From NCBI GenBank assembly GCA_963971405.1, contig OZ020491.1:16362855-16426854 (forward strand): a stretch of 64,000 bases of DNA, in the 5' to 3' direction. Made by a program: the position numbers and the translations under genes. The stretch comes from Psococerastis gibbosa (taxonomy: Eukaryota; Arthropoda; Insecta; Psocodea; Psocidae). Below the pieces are notes generated by a model. The model did not search any database, was not told the origin of the DNA, and worked only from the letters and a program-made list of their open reading frames with translations. Positions 31,516 to 42,966 of this stretch are shown here, piece by piece (position 1 is the stretch's first letter; each line of letters opens with the position of its first letter).

Positions 31516-31600
31516 ATTGGACTTGACGGGACTCGAACCCACGATCTATATCTTGCTGGGTCATCATCTTATCTCAAATTTCGGTCTTCAACCAAAGTTA
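31516..31600 (-). repeat. tRNA-derived SINE head
   Basis: On the minus strand GATCGTGGGTTCGAGTCCCG contains a perfect B-box-like T arm (31528-31547) and ends in CAAGTCCAATT followed by an A/T-run. The D and anticodon arms do not fold as a tRNA, so it is a SINE remnant, not a tRNA gene. A similar piece lies at 51330. Confidence 0.5.
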
Positions 31601-31604
31601 GTTT

Positions 31605-32310
31605 AATAGTAGGGGAGCCCAAGCGGGGATTTCGGGATTTACTCGAGCGCGTCAGATTAAGGTATGGTAAGTTCATTACATGCTAAGTAGTATATATTTC
31701 ACTAATCTGACCATTTGAGTGTGACCTAAAGAAACGGGAGGACTTTAAAGATGTGCAGCTGCGTGATGCCTATATTTCCCACTTTGAGTTCAGTTGCCAT
31801 GACGCCATGATATTATTTACAGCGTATTTCCAACGTTTTGGCTAATTTAGTTATTTTTAATTTATTTTTAATAAAAGTTATGAGAATTAAAGTTTATAAA
31901 TATTTAATATTTAATATTATTAATATGAATATAATATAATATTATAATTTATAATTCCTGAGCTTTTCAAATAATTAAGTTAAATTATTTTAAAAAATCG
32001 AAGAAATTTTTTTTCTTTTAATTGTCAGATCAGGCAGATCCCCCCAGATAATCGTCAGATTATTATACAGCACGTCTAGAATATATAGATGAACCATATA
32101 TATTATATATCAATATCTGACGCGCTCGAGTATGTCCACGCAACAGTTTTTTTTTTACATTTTTGAAAATCTATAGCCGCTTACTCCACCGCTGAAGAGG
32201 TGTACATTATATAACATTTTTTCCTTTTTATCATCTAAGCTTTGCAACCCAGTAGGTCTCTATGATGCTCGAGTAAATCCCCATTTAGCATCGCGGGCTC
32301 CCCTACTATA
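31605..32310. mobile_element. 706-bp MITE AATAGTAGGGGAGCCC
   Basis: The left end AATAGTAGGGGAGCCC and the right end GGGCTCCCCTACTATA are inverted. Subterminal ATTTACTCGAGCG and CTCGAGTAAAT are also mirrored. TA flanks on both sides are compatible with a Tc1/mariner-like duplication. The interior is very AT-rich with CAGATTA/TAATCTG motifs and no ORF. Confidence 0.75.
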
Positions 32311-33011
32311 ATGTCAGTATTAACTATCGACTCACATGCACTTGTTCCAAAGCCTTTATTTGTCCATTGTACCATGAATTCTCTGTCGGTCACCCCTTCA
32401 AAATGAACCAGTCGGTCAACAGACAAAATAACAATATGAAGACAACAACAATCCCTCCCTCATCCCTGAGAAACAGCAATACCATCGAATGTAACTTAGA
32501 TAAAGTGATATAAAATCAAGCAGACGGTGGGAAGGACAGCAGCGTGCTTACGCTCAGTGGTAGGGCAAGTGACTCAGACAAGGGCGACAGCAATGCGGTG
32601 GGTTCAGATTGACAGCACGGCTTGCCAAAGCACGTCACAAGGGAAATTAACGGCTACAGCGAACAATCCTTCCGGTCACAGACAGCTGCCGGCGCCGTCT
32701 ATACTGGGGCAAGGTCTTTCTCCCTCTTTGAGATCCACAGCAGGAGATGGGCCAATCAATGGCAGAAGCTTCAACAAACTATTCACAGTTATGTTTGTAA
32801 ACAGCAATGACAATTTCTATAAGGCCCAATGGCCAATACACAAATTGTATCGTCGTACTACCTTTGAGAAACATTGCTGGCAATGGGTATCGATAAATCG
32901 CCTTTGTGCATCAACCTACAATTGAGGTGGTCTCCGAAAGAACATGCCCTTTATTCTAAGATTTTTCTAATTTTCGCCGATAAGCCCTTCTTCCGGAGAC
33001 CGCCTATATTG
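32311..33011. other. Unassigned, GC-richer stretch
   Basis: Frame 32527-32925 is open for 132 codons with a Ser/Thr/Gln-rich sequence I cannot place. There are no flanking splice sites that make it an exon, so I do not call it. Confidence 0.35.
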
Positions 33012-34198
33012 CAGTCGGGAGAGCTATGGAGAACAGAATCAGAACATTTGAAATGTGGGTATACAGACGAATGATGCGCATATTCTGGTGAGATCGTGTG
33101 GTTCAGAATCCTGAGGTTCTGAGGCGAATGGATACAGAACCCCATTTGCTGCTGACGGCAAAGAAACGGGAACTAACATACTTCGGTCATGTGATGAGGA
33201 ACGACAATGCATGTAATAATCCAAGGGAAGATAGAAGGACTGAGGCTCCCGGCAGAAGAAGAACATCCTGGTTGAAAAATCTGAGGGAGTGGTATGGAAA
33301 GAGCACGACAATTATTGCTTTCCAATTTATACGTAGTATAAGGAAAGCTTTGTGATGGTCGAAATTTTCGATTCCGAGATTTCAACGGATTTACACGTTT
33401 TGAGGTCCCAGGAACCCAAAAAAGTGGTTTTTACAAAATGTCTGTCTGTCGGTCGGTCTGTCTGTTCGTCGATTTCCGGGCAAACTACTCGGTGGATTTG
33501 ATTGAAATTTGGCATGTAGGTTCACAAAAATCATACCTCGGGACCATTTTTTTTTTTTTGGGCTAACTCAATTTAGGGGGGTTTTATTTTCAAAAAACTC
33601 CAAAAAAAGTCTAAAAAAATTATTTCTCAAAAACGGCTCCAACGATTTCTTTTAAATTCTCGTAGATTGTAGTCGTTATTAATGTTGACAAAATGCGGGG
33701 GGTCGCTTGCCCCTTGATAGTTTGCTTCTGGGGGTAAAAAAATTAAAATAACTAAATTTTAATGAAAAAATGACTAAAAAATGCGAAACCTTTCTATCGA
33801 TGATTTCTACCTTCAAGCATGTTTTAGGTGTTAAATTGAGTAACGAAACCGGATAGGTTGCTTTCCCAAAAAAATATTTGGCTTTGCCCAAAAAATTATT
33901 TTTTGAAAAAAATGATAGAAAATTCGCGCTCAAATGCATTGCATGCCCTGCCATTATTGCTGTGTGGTAATTAATGTGTTTGTTTGACCTATCGAGAATT
34001 TACCTCACTTCCAGTGACGTCAGGTGGACAACCGCCCCCCCCCCCCCCCCCGAGATATCGGAAAAATATTTGCCATAAAATTACTAATTTTCTCTATCTA
34101 ATAATTTTGATAAATTGGAAAGTATGCTCGAGTGAACTCGGACCGGTTCTTTTCAGAGCGGCAGCATACAAAGATCGCCAATCTTCGATAGAGATTTA
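33012..34198 (+). pseudogene. Endonuclease-RT C-terminal fragment split by an insertion
   Basis: Positions 33012-33314 read RIRTFEMWVYRRMMRIFW, a stop, then LTYFGHVMRNDNACNN and GRRRTSWLKNLREWYGKSTT. After the insertion at 33318-34149 the same frame resumes as FRAAAYKDRQSSIEI and stops at 34198. It is related to, but not the same subfamily as, the copies at 1523 and 13357. Only the last 130 residues remain. Confidence 0.78.
33318..34149 (-). mobile_element. GACA-repeat Helitron/HINE-like element, copy A4 (full length)
   Basis: On the plus strand it reads CTTTCCAATTTAT at the left and CTCGAGTGAACTCGGACCGGTTC at the right, the reverse of copy A2. It interrupts the retrotransposon tail above. 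Joining the flanks (..ACAATTA + TTTTCAG..) restores the reading frame, so there was little or no target duplication. A C-run lies at 34035-34051 and T-run at 33548-33560. Confidence 0.8.
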
Positions 34199-34199
34199 A

Positions 34200-36017
34200 A
34201 GAAGTTGTAGTACGACACAAATCTTCTTTTTGCCTTGGGAACCGCAGTATGGTTAAGTTAACACAGTTAATTCTTCAGTTGACGACATAATGTATCAAGC
34301 ACAGCCATGTTGTGGTCCTTTAATAAATTTTGACTTAAAAAATAATTTTAGGCTAGCTAATTGCCAATTGATAATGAAAGCGCCAACCACGCCGCTAAAC
34401 TCGGTAGCAGAGCAGAAAATCCAACAAAAATTAGTACAATTAACTATGCAACGAAAAAAAAACACTACCTACAAAACTTACCAAAACATTTCTCTCGAAC
34501 ATATCCTCCCAGTCTAGCAGCAAAAACAAAATAATTTATATATATTTATTCTAAACGAATTTTCATTCAATAAACTGTACAATAATTTTGGCGTCAATGG
34601 TACAATAATGAACTGATATATTACATGGGAACGTGGGTAACTAAGTCAAAATGTTAAATTAGACGGGACATAAAACGTACACAATTAAAAAGTAGGTAGA
34701 TAAATCTCCCTAGAATGCAAAGCTAACTTTGATTTTAATTTACTTTTTATTTCAAAATTAGGCCATTTTGACTGCGTTTTTCACGTTACCATAAGAAAGA
34801 TGTGTGGATAATTAGGTATTGACCGAATAGCTGGCATAACGAACTATATTCTATTGGGTTATCTATTGGTATTGTATTGTCTTTTGCCATTTTATGATTC
34901 CTCCACTATATAAGAAGTAAAGTTTAATAATTGAATAAAAGAATCACTCGTTAAGCACATGTTTCGGAAACAGTGAAGGTACTAAAGTAGTCCTGCCATC
35001 ACTGTGCGCCTACAAGGTAGCCCTTAGGCAACTTCATGCACAATCATGTACTAGTATTATTACTATTGCAGGGCTATTCATGGACGAACACCTAAGGCCC
35101 GGCGCATAATGAGCCCAGCACCCGCGCAGCACACGCCCAACTCACGCGTGCCAGGTTCTGTAAAGCACACTATCGAATGAGTTGCCGCACATTGGACTCA
35201 GCACACGGCTACCCCAGTTAATTGTGATCCACGCGTTGAACCGTTTGTGTTTCACGCACAGATTTCCTGGGTATGGGTACCATTCCTCTGGAACAGCCAT
35301 CCCCAAACTATGGCTGACATCACGAACCTGGGTGAATACTGGGTTCAATATGCGGTACTCCATCCATCCCATGGTTTGGGTGCTGCGCGGGTGCTGGTGC
35401 CCATTAAACGACCCCATCGGGTATCGGGCTTGATAGGTATTGTTTTAGAATTAGTTTCTAGTCGTTGACAAACTGGTTCAAGCCGACATTTTATTCCGCA
35501 TCGACTACAAGTGCCAACGCGCAAGCTGGGACACTGCCGGTAACAGCTCGACTGAACCAAGTATGGGAACGGGTCAAATGTACTAGTAGCCGGCAAAGCA
35601 TTCACAGTGGACATGGGAATAACTCAATATATAGTCATGTCACAGGCAAAATAATATAATTTATAACACGTCTTTTACGGACCCGAAACTGAATTGGGCA
35701 CTGACGCGTTTACATCATATGAAGAATGTGTGAATGAAGAGAATGGACGAAGCTAGAGAGGTGCAGGACAGTTGCCCCCCCCCCCCCACCTAAAGGTTTG
35801 ACTAGTTAACGCTAGATGAATTTATACCCAATATTTTAAAAGAAAATGAAGGATTTAAACTACCTAAGATACAATAAATAATATTTTAATGTTTATATTT
35901 TTTAAAAAATTAAAGAAACTCGCCACAATCGATCTTTTGCACCTGCCCCCCACCCGGGTCCAATCCTAGTTGCGCCCATGGCTGGCCCCATATACCTAAG
36001 GTGTGGGGTGGCCTTTA
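34200..36017. other. No gene seen
   Basis: A GC-richer segment (35090-35460) has overlapping open frames on both strands but no family I recognise. A C-run lies at 35774-35788. Confidence 0.35.
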
Positions 36018-36405
36018 GGCGCCCATTCCACCGACCGGCTAGGGCTATTTACAAAAACGGTGACGTGGTAGCAGACATTCAAGACTTAGGTGGCGTTTCC
36101 ACCGACCTCGCATTACAGAATGCAAATGACATTGACGGAAATTAGAATTTTTCTTTTTATAGAAATCTATTAAAATGTTTGTACTTAACATATCCCATGA
36201 CGCCATTTTTTAATTTTAGTTTGTTTGTTTGTGATTTTACTGTATGATCATTGATCAATTTTAACTATGGCATAGAGGAAAATAAACATTTCCGTCAATT
36301 CTGCAATGCGAGGTCGGTAGGTCGGTGGAAAACCCGCCTAAGTCTTGAATGCTACCACGTCACTGTTTTTGTAAATAGCCCTAGCCGGTCGGTGGAATGG
36401 GCGCC
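36018..36405. mobile_element. Nested palindromic MITE C1
   Basis: The outer palindrome has ends GGCGCCCATTCCACCGACC and its mirror, with direct TTA on both sides. Its arm runs GGCTAGGGCTATTTAC.. to GTGGTAGCAGACATTCAAGACT. At the exact centre sits a second TIR element starting TTAGGTGGCGTTTCCACC and holding the 150-base unique core (CATGACGCCATTTTTTAATT). The right inner arm is partly rearranged (AGGTCGGTAGGTCGGTGG). Confidence 0.85.
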
Positions 36406-36914
36406 TTACTGTTACCTCCTAGATTGCCCTGCCTATTCGGTTGAGCGAACGTCATCCCTACGAGCCCCAGCCAATCCCTCTGTTGCATTGGGAAAGAAAA
36501 TAAGCCACCGATACAGTTCTTTTAATCTACTAGCCACCGGCCTTTTCACTTGTCTTCAAATAAACCCATCCTCCCCTTCCTCCACCCAAACCTAGCCTCG
36601 CACATGCGTATTAGTATCGTTGTTGATAAAGAATGTATCATAGTGTAAGTGCGTGGGAATATACAATAACAAACGGATATGACTGTACTGACGTAACACA
36701 ATACAAAGTATTTCTATGAGAGACTGGCAACGGTTAATCGCTATCTGCAGAGCCACCACAAAATGACCTTATCAACTCTCAAAGGACTGGAAGTGAAGGG
36801 AGCTGATAACAGAGCCTATGCCCAATTGGGAAAATATTTTAGATATTGGGAAAGCGAGGGAATAATTCGTGAAATCTAATACGGTAATGGCATTGAGCGT
36901 AAATTGACCACCAG
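36406..36914. other. No gene seen
   Basis: The open frame continuing from the MITE (36251-36595) is an accident of the repeat. No other feature. Confidence 0.35.
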
Positions 36915-37084
36915 CAGCCTGATCGAGGCGATTATAATACCGGGGCTAAATAAATACCCTAGGATTATTACTGTAAACAAACAAATTTTGCATAGCACTT
37001 TCCATTATAAAATTATCTTGTTTACATTTTTATTACCAGGGGATTAAATAAATACCGTTATTATAATCGTCTCGATTAGGCTGC
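36915..37084. mobile_element. CCGGGG-type MITE H4
   Basis: Ends are GCAGCCTGATCGAGGCGATT and AATCGTCTCGATTAGGCTGC. Inside, ATAATACCGGGGCTAAATAA, TGTAAACAAAC, GCATAGCACTTTC and TTGTTTACATTTTTATTACC link the 17353 element to the short H repeats at 16231-16690 and 52690. So E and H are one family. Confidence 0.7.
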
Positions 37085-37167
37085 AGGCCTACAAACCTAC
37101 AGTACCTATTCGAATTATCAGATGAGTCACACAGGCGCCTTTTCAAAACCTGACCGGTTACTATATA

Positions 37168-37333
37168 GTTCTATATAGGGGACATTCGAGCGCGCCAAAA
37201 ATATTTTTGAATCTTAGAGCCACCTGATGCCACATCTCCTATGACCAGCCATTGATAAAAGTGTCAGGTGGCCCCAGAATTAAAAAAAATATTTTTGGCG
37301 CGCTCGAATGTCCCATCTCCCCTATTATAGAAC
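37168..37333. mobile_element. MITE GTTCTATATAGGGGACATTC
   Basis: The 45-base left arm carries CGAGCGCGCCAAAAATATTT and the right arm its mirror. A short inner pair CCACCTGA..TCAGGTGG is also inverted. 166 bases, non-coding. Confidence 0.75.
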
Positions 37334-37876
37334 TCTTGGTTACTGTTGCAGTTGAGGTAGCACTTACCAAGATAATATGGATAGAAGCTCTAAAAATTCA
37401 TGAATCAGGAAGATGTACGATAAAAAATCTAAAATAGACCACGTAACATACATTGCTGTATATCTTGATTAAGATTAAGATAACTAGCCAGACAAACAGC
37501 CATTCCGATGATATAAGAAAATCCATGAAATCTGGAATACGAATATTTGCAGCCTAACATGACAGTAGTCAATTAAGGCCACTTTGACTCGTTAACGAAC
37601 TTGGTTAAGTCGAGCTGACACCTGTTACAATAAGGGTATTCACAATGTTGAAGATATTTAGTTTAAACGCTTTAACCCACCCCGAAATATGTTTAGCTAA
37701 AACATTTAGTTTTCTGTTTTCACGAGTGTAAACATAACTCGATTTAACACAATAGGAATAACTATTTAACACCAACTTTGTGAATACCCTTAATGTCAAT
37801 AGTAACTAGTAAGCATACCAGAGCCCCTCGATTGTCACTTGTAATAATGAGATATACTTGCTCCATCTAGATCTAA
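37334..37876. other. No gene seen
   Basis: It contains a fragment of repeat I (37597-37630) and AT-rich sequence only. Confidence 0.35.
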
Positions 37877-38271
37877 GGCGCCGATTCCACCGACCGGCTA
37901 GGGCGAAATACAAAAAAGGTGACATGGTAGCAGACATTCAAGACTTAGGCGGCGTTTCCATCGACCTCGCATTGCAAAATGCAAATGACATTGACAGAAA
38001 TTTGAATTTTTCTTTTTATAGAAATCTATTAAAATGTTTGTACGTAACATATCCCATGACGCCATTTTTTAATTTTAGTTTGTTTGTTTGTGATTTTACT
38101 GTATGATCATTGATCAATTTTAACTATGGCATAGAGGAAAACAAACATTTCCGTCAATGTCATTTGCATTCTGCAATGCGAGGTCGGTGGATACCCTGCC
38201 AAAGTCTTGAATGTCTGCTACCACGTCACCGTTTTTGTATTTAGCCCTAGCCGGTCGGTGGAATCCCCGCC
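37877..38271. mobile_element. Nested palindromic MITE C2
   Basis: Direct TAA on both flanks. Same outer arm, inner element and unique core as C1, with the right inner arm complete (GTCAATGTCATTTGCATTC). The outer right arm ends GGTGGAATCCCCGCC. The best-preserved member of the group. Confidence 0.87.
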
Positions 38272-38364
38272 TAAATGATTATAATAAGAGTGGTTCCCAC
38301 CAAGTGACAGTATTTGTTCTAGCGGGTACTTCAAGTGGGCTTGGGTCCTGTCAATAGTACTTTA

Positions 38365-38510
38365 CGACTTCGGTGGTAGCGTGCTTGTACTTGTGAGATC
38401 GGAGACGTGTCGTAACTCAACACAAGTACCTACTCGGTTACTTAGTGAAGCGATTGAAGAGGTTAATCGGATACATTTATGAAAATGATTGTATGTGATT
38501 AAAAAAAAAA
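38365..38510 (+). repeat. SINE-like element, copy 3
   Basis: A more diverged copy of the 19088 repeat (CGGTGGTAGCGTGCTTG, GATCGGAGACGTGTCGTAAC, GAGGTTAATCGGATACATT) with a 15-base internal loss and a run of ten A. Confidence 0.68.
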
Positions 38511-38801
38511 TTACAGTATTTTTGTAGTAAATAGACAACCTAATTTAAGTCTGGTTAGCATCTTGGTGTTCAACTGTTATTATACTTAAAACCAACTGAT
38601 TTTTATTTTAACACTATTAACACATGTAATAATTTTAATTACATAACAAATTTGAAATAAAATATATATAGCCGCCGTTTTTATAAACTTTCGACTGCCG
38701 GTGGTATACCCAAACTTAATTTTAATTACATGTGGATAAAATTTACCAGAAGGAACAATTACTCCTGCTTGCCGGGAACTGGCCAAATTCAAATCAATTA
38801 A

Positions 38802-39129
38802 GCGCCCATTCCACCGACCGGCTAGGGCTATTTACAAAAACGGTGACGCGGTAGCAGACATTCAAGACTTAGGTGGCGTGCAAATGACATTGACGGAAAT
38901 TAGAATTTTTCTTTTTATAGAAATCTATTAAAATGCTTGTACTTAACATATCCCATGACGCCATTTTTTAATTTTAGTTTGTTTGTTTGTGATTTTACTG
39001 TATGATCAATGATCAATTTTAACTATGGCATAGAGGAAAATAAACATTTCCGTCAATTCTGCAATGCGAGGTCGGTGGAAACCCCGCCTAAGTCTTGAAT
39101 AGCCCTAGCCGGTCGGTGGAATGGGCGCC
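38802..39129. mobile_element. Nested palindromic MITE C3 with deletions
   Basis: Flanked by TAA and TTA. The left inner arm is lost (..AGGTGGCG joined to TGCAAATGACATTG), and the right outer arm lacks the segment from the core AATGTCTGCTACC to the TTTTTGTAA part. The unique core is intact. Confidence 0.82.
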
Positions 39130-39889
39130 TTACCCAAACCGGAGGAATGGACATGTCTTCATAAGAATCAGCGCGAAACAACAGCCTCCGGGGCCCGGCC
39201 ATTGGAAATAGCCCCCGTTAAAATATTAATAAGGCACACCACAGAGATTGACACTTGCACTACAACACTGGACCCCACTGATGCACAAGAGCCATCTCGT
39301 GAGAACAACCTTGAACTACAATATCAACTTTCCATTGTGGTACACAGTCCATTTGTCTCCCAATAAACATGTAGGTAGCAGATATATCCGAAACATAGGT
39401 CACAACACGAAACTGACCAAGTGATTCAGCAGTAGGAACGCCACTGAACTCAAGTCTCACAGAGAAAGTACTCGTAGGCTTGTATAATTTGCAATCCAGC
39501 CCAATGACAGGCTGGTCTCTCATTTAACAATAAGTAATAAAATACTGTAACACATTCCACAAATATTATTTTCTTATTTCTAATAGACCTCATTTACGAC
39601 TTGAACTGAGCCTCTGAGCGAAATTCTTCACCGTTGTTAAAAGTTAAATTATAACAGAACTGCGATGCGCGCGCAAAACTATTTTGCATGAGTGGTGACG
39701 TAATGATGCCGATTGTGAGTGCTTGTGACCCGATAACTCACTCCTATCCAATTACTACGGACGAGTTCAATGCCGATCTATGAGATTTCAGTAGTATATC
39801 TACGAGTCGTAATGAATGGCCGCTAGACTTTCAAAATCACAATTATATTCTGAATTTAATATCTGGCCACCCAGCAATTCTATTATTAT
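39130..39889. other. Unassigned; open frame on the minus strand
   Basis: The minus strand 39523-39260 encodes 87 residues from an ATG (MRDQPVIGLDCKLYKP..), with ordinary amino-acid composition. I do not recognise it and see no splice sites around it, so it stays a note rather than a gene. Confidence 0.3.
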
Positions 39890-40097
39890 TAACATGCTAC
39901 CGGGGTTTACTTTTTTTTACCTCATAAGTAAGGTGTTAAAATATGGGCGGGAAATTAAAATTAATAAATTATTGGAATACAAGAGAATGGTTGCATTGTT
40001 TTTTTTTTTTTTTTAATTGAAGGAAATACTAATATAAACATTAAAATGTACAGGCAGAATTTTGAAATATAATAAGAATTTTAATTAATGTGTACAT

Positions 40098-40489
40098 TTA
40101 AGAGTGTACAGCCCGTAGGAAATTGGCAACCCGAAATTTATTCCTTTTTATTTTTTATTTAATTAACTAAGCATGTTATTAAAGATTTGGCTCATCAAAG
40201 TTGTAGAAGACTACTTCATGCATCATATTAGAAGATATTTTTAATTTTCGAAAGTGTAGTTTTTTCATAAACATGCAGATATTTTATAAACAATAACTTT
40301 TCACGTAAAAGCGATTTTATAAAAAAACTACAATTTCGAAAACTAAAAATACCTTGTTATATGATGCATGAAGTAGTCTTCTACAACTTTGATGAGCCAA
40401 ATCTTTAATAACATGCTTAGTTAATTAAATAAAAAATTAAAAGTAATAAATTTCGGGTTGCCAATTTCCTACGGGCTGTACACTCTTAA
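40098..40489. mobile_element. 392-bp hairpin MITE
   Basis: The left arm opens TTAAGAGTGTACAGCCCGTA and the right arm closes with its mirror. Arms of about 175 bases are nearly identical (TTGGCAACCCGAAATTTATT, CATCAAAGTTGTAGAAGACT). The loop near 40266-40311 is AT-rich. The high arm identity suggests recent activity. Its hairpin RNA would be very stable. Confidence 0.85.
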
Positions 40490-40708
40490 GGGAGAAAAAA
40501 TTGAAAACTCACCAAAAATATAGCCGATGATTATTTTATGAATTTTGATTTCCCGCGCATTTTGCACTAATTTCTTTAAAACAATTGAATAAACCCCGGT
40601 ACCATATTAATCCCAAATCCTTGTGAGAGTTTCCTTGGTGACTTCGTGGAACTTGGAGAACATCATGAGCAGAGGAAGAAGAACGCAATGATCCACAGTA
40701 AAATACTT

Positions 40709-40752
40709 TAATAGTGACCGGTTTCGGATAAAATCCATCATCAGCCTAACAA
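40709..40752 (-). ncRNA. Hammerhead ribozyme-like motif, copy 1
   Basis: On the minus strand: CTGATGA, a GGAT-TTT-ATCC stem II after one unpaired T, GAAA, then CCGGTC. Flanking TTGTTAGG and ACTATTAA can form stem I except at the base next to the core. That change may weaken cleavage. Confidence 0.5.
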
Positions 40753-41158
40753 CACATGAAAAAACGCCAGCTTATATACTACGGGATGGGAGTGGGAGGT
40801 GGAGGCGGGGGTTGAGTACATAAATCGAGTAGTGGGGATACAGTTTGAAACATTATATCGTTCGTGAGAACCTCGTTATTCCTAATAGCCTTTCTAATCT
40901 CTAAGCTTTCTAACCTGTCTAATAGTCTACCTTTATTACAACAATGTAGAATTTTAAAATCTTCAAAATTACATGAGTGCGAGTTACTTGAGAGGTGGTC
41001 CGCAAAAGCTGAGGTACAGTCATTTTTACCGATCGCATTTTTATGCTCACGTAAGCGAAACTTAAAATTGTATCCCCACTACTCGATTTATGTACTCAAC
41101 CCCCGCCTCTACCTCCCACTCCCATCCCGTAGTATATAAGCTGGCGTTTTTTCATGTG

Positions 41159-41203
41159 TTGTTAGTCTGATGATGGATTTTATCCGAAACCGGTCACTAT
41201 TAA
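41159..41203 (+). ncRNA. Hammerhead ribozyme-like motif, copy 2
   Basis: CTGATGA (41167-41173), stem II GGAT/ATCC (41175-41185), GAAA (41186-41189) and the cleavage-type triplet GTC at 41193-41195. TTGTTAGT before the core pairs with ACTATTAA after the GTC with one mismatch, giving a type I layout with a minimal stem III (C..G). The extra T at 41174 is unusual against the strict consensus. Confidence 0.55.
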
Positions 41204-41272
41204 AGTATTTTACAGTGGATCATTGCGTTCTTCTTCCTCTACTCATGATAATCCCAAATCGCCGAAATCGGG

Positions 41273-42966
41273 TATTTTGTACTAACTCACAGGGAACATG
41301 AGAAACTCTCTCTCCCTGCCTCTCTGTCTTTGAGTCTCACAGCCCGCTCAATATGAAACATGATACTGCAACACATAAGCTTGTCATAAGAGAAAATTGC
41401 CGGATTTTCGTCTCCAAAAGAGACCAAACTGACCACGACACAAGATATCGTTGACAAGCGTCCATTAATCTCTTAATAGCTGCCTCTGCACACAAAGGAT
41501 TATTATTACACTACACCCACACATAAATCAAACACGACTAAACATAAATATACATTGGCACAGTTTTAAATTGATAAATAAGCACCCAAATTAAAAATTA
41601 ACGTACCCAGCTCACCCCAACATCCTGTCCGTTGCGACTGTAAGACAGAGAAATAGTTCCTATGTTACCTATGGGTTAGAAAAATAGACCTCCGTATGCT
41701 CAAAGTTATGAAATTCCGACTAAGGGGAACAACATCAATTTGGTACATACCTATAGATCGCTATGTTGATGAATAAAATAATTGATTTGGCGGAGCTGCT
41801 TTGACGGTTATTGTGTATTAGATCTAATAAAAAAATGATTTAATAAAGCTCTAGTATGGGCGTATTTTGGAGCTATGATTATATAAGAGAGGGGTCCCCT
41901 CCCCAAAGCTTTTGAAAAAATCGCAAATATGTTCTGAGGGAGTTATAATAGGCTACAGGCCAGAATAACTGAACAGGTAATGGCATAACAGGAGCTAAAA
42001 AAGTGTCAAGATGTATTTAGCTGAAAAGTGACATGAATTTTCCAATAGTACGCCCTCCCATCAATCGTTGATCTCACTTTAGTTAGATTTCTATAGAGAT
42101 CGTACTATACATCAACTCAGTACTTTTTTTGCTCTAATGCCACTGCAATAACTTCCACGATGTTTAATTCAACTGCATTTTTGCAATAAAAATCCCCAAA
42201 AGTTCTAAACTCGCCAAAATGAAAGAATTGTTTACAAATTAATTTTCAAATTCGCCCGTGCAAAACAGATGAATTATTTGCACGATTGCGGACAAATTAT
42301 GATAGCACAGCAGGAGTAATCATATATCTATTGTATGCATAACAACAAAAATGCCCAGTTTCCACAAAAGTAATAAGAGAGAACAACTTCAAGACAAGTT
42401 CATCTAGTAGACAATGTGTCTCCTTCAACCTTATATCAATGCGTGGACAACAGAAGGATTGTAGTTGTACACAGAAATTAACTGTCAGTCAACGTCTCTC
42501 TACGGGTAAAAGATTATAATTATACACTAGGCTCAACGGCCCTCTGTACAACACCAAATTTGAAAATTTGACATGAACTGAAAACTACGCAAAAAGGACG
42601 AAGATCAGCAATGGATGAGCCGATATGGAAAGTTTCCGGATTTATATGGCAGCAAACATTCTTTTCGATTCTAAAAAATTAACTTGCCGAAATAGATTAC
42701 TTACATCGCTGGATTGTAACATAGGCTCTTCCATTACCCTACCCTGTGTTCAAAATGAAGGAATAACCATTAAGAAAAAATATATATTCAAACAGAAAGA
42801 GGAAGTCTTTAAGACAAACTGCCGCACTGTGCTCAGGAACAAACCCAAGCAACGTTAACCTCCACCAAGGAGCATGAATTATAGAGATAACAGCTGGCTA
42901 AGGAGTTTGTACTTTACTTGTGTACTTAAGGCTATCATATGCAGACACTGATTTTTATTGGCTGAG
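41273..42966. other. No gene seen
   Basis: AT-rich sequence with a CTCTCTGCCTCTCTGTC run at 41308-41330. Open frame 42625-42858 is not recognisable. Confidence 0.35.

Larger units (their letters stand above)
40620..41248. mobile_element. Non-autonomous Penelope-like element with inverted ends
   Basis: Flanked by the direct repeat TAATCCCAAATC (40608-40619 and 41249-41260), a 12-bp duplication. Two arms of about 180 bases are inverted: 40664-40845 and 41067-41247, sharing GAGGAAGAAGAACGCAATG and CACTACTCGATTTATGTACT. Each arm holds a hammerhead-type core. Inverted terminal copies, variable duplications and hammerheads are known traits of Penelope-like retroelements. No RT or GIY-YIG region is present; about 220 unrelated bases lie between the arms. 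Confidence 0.65.
39890..41272. mobile_element. CCGGGG-type MITE E2, carrying two later insertions
   Basis: The pieces CTACCGGGGTTTAC (39896), TAAGTAAGGTGTTAAAATATG (39925), ACCCCGGT near 40600 and ATCCCAAATCGCC..TCGGG (41251-41272) match the 17353 element in order. A T-run expansion lies at 39999-40014. A 392-bp hairpin sits at 40098 and a Penelope-like element at 40620. The left terminus before 39890 is lost. Confidence 0.7.

Noticed and set aside
31516..31600. Possible tRNA gene because of a perfect T arm
   Set aside because: No D arm, anticodon arm or matching acceptor stem can be drawn, and a similar piece recurs at 51330, so it is a SINE head.
32527..32925. 132-codon plus-strand ORF
   Set aside because: Two other frames are open across the same stretch. 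No recognisable motif.
36251..36595. ORF of 114 codons
   Set aside because: It starts inside nested palindromic MITE C1 and reads through its arms; the same frame in other copies is broken.
39260..39523. 87-codon minus-strand ORF starting MRDQPVIGLDCKLYKP
   Set aside because: Plausible composition, but no flanking splice signals, no known domain and no supporting neighbour; left as a note.
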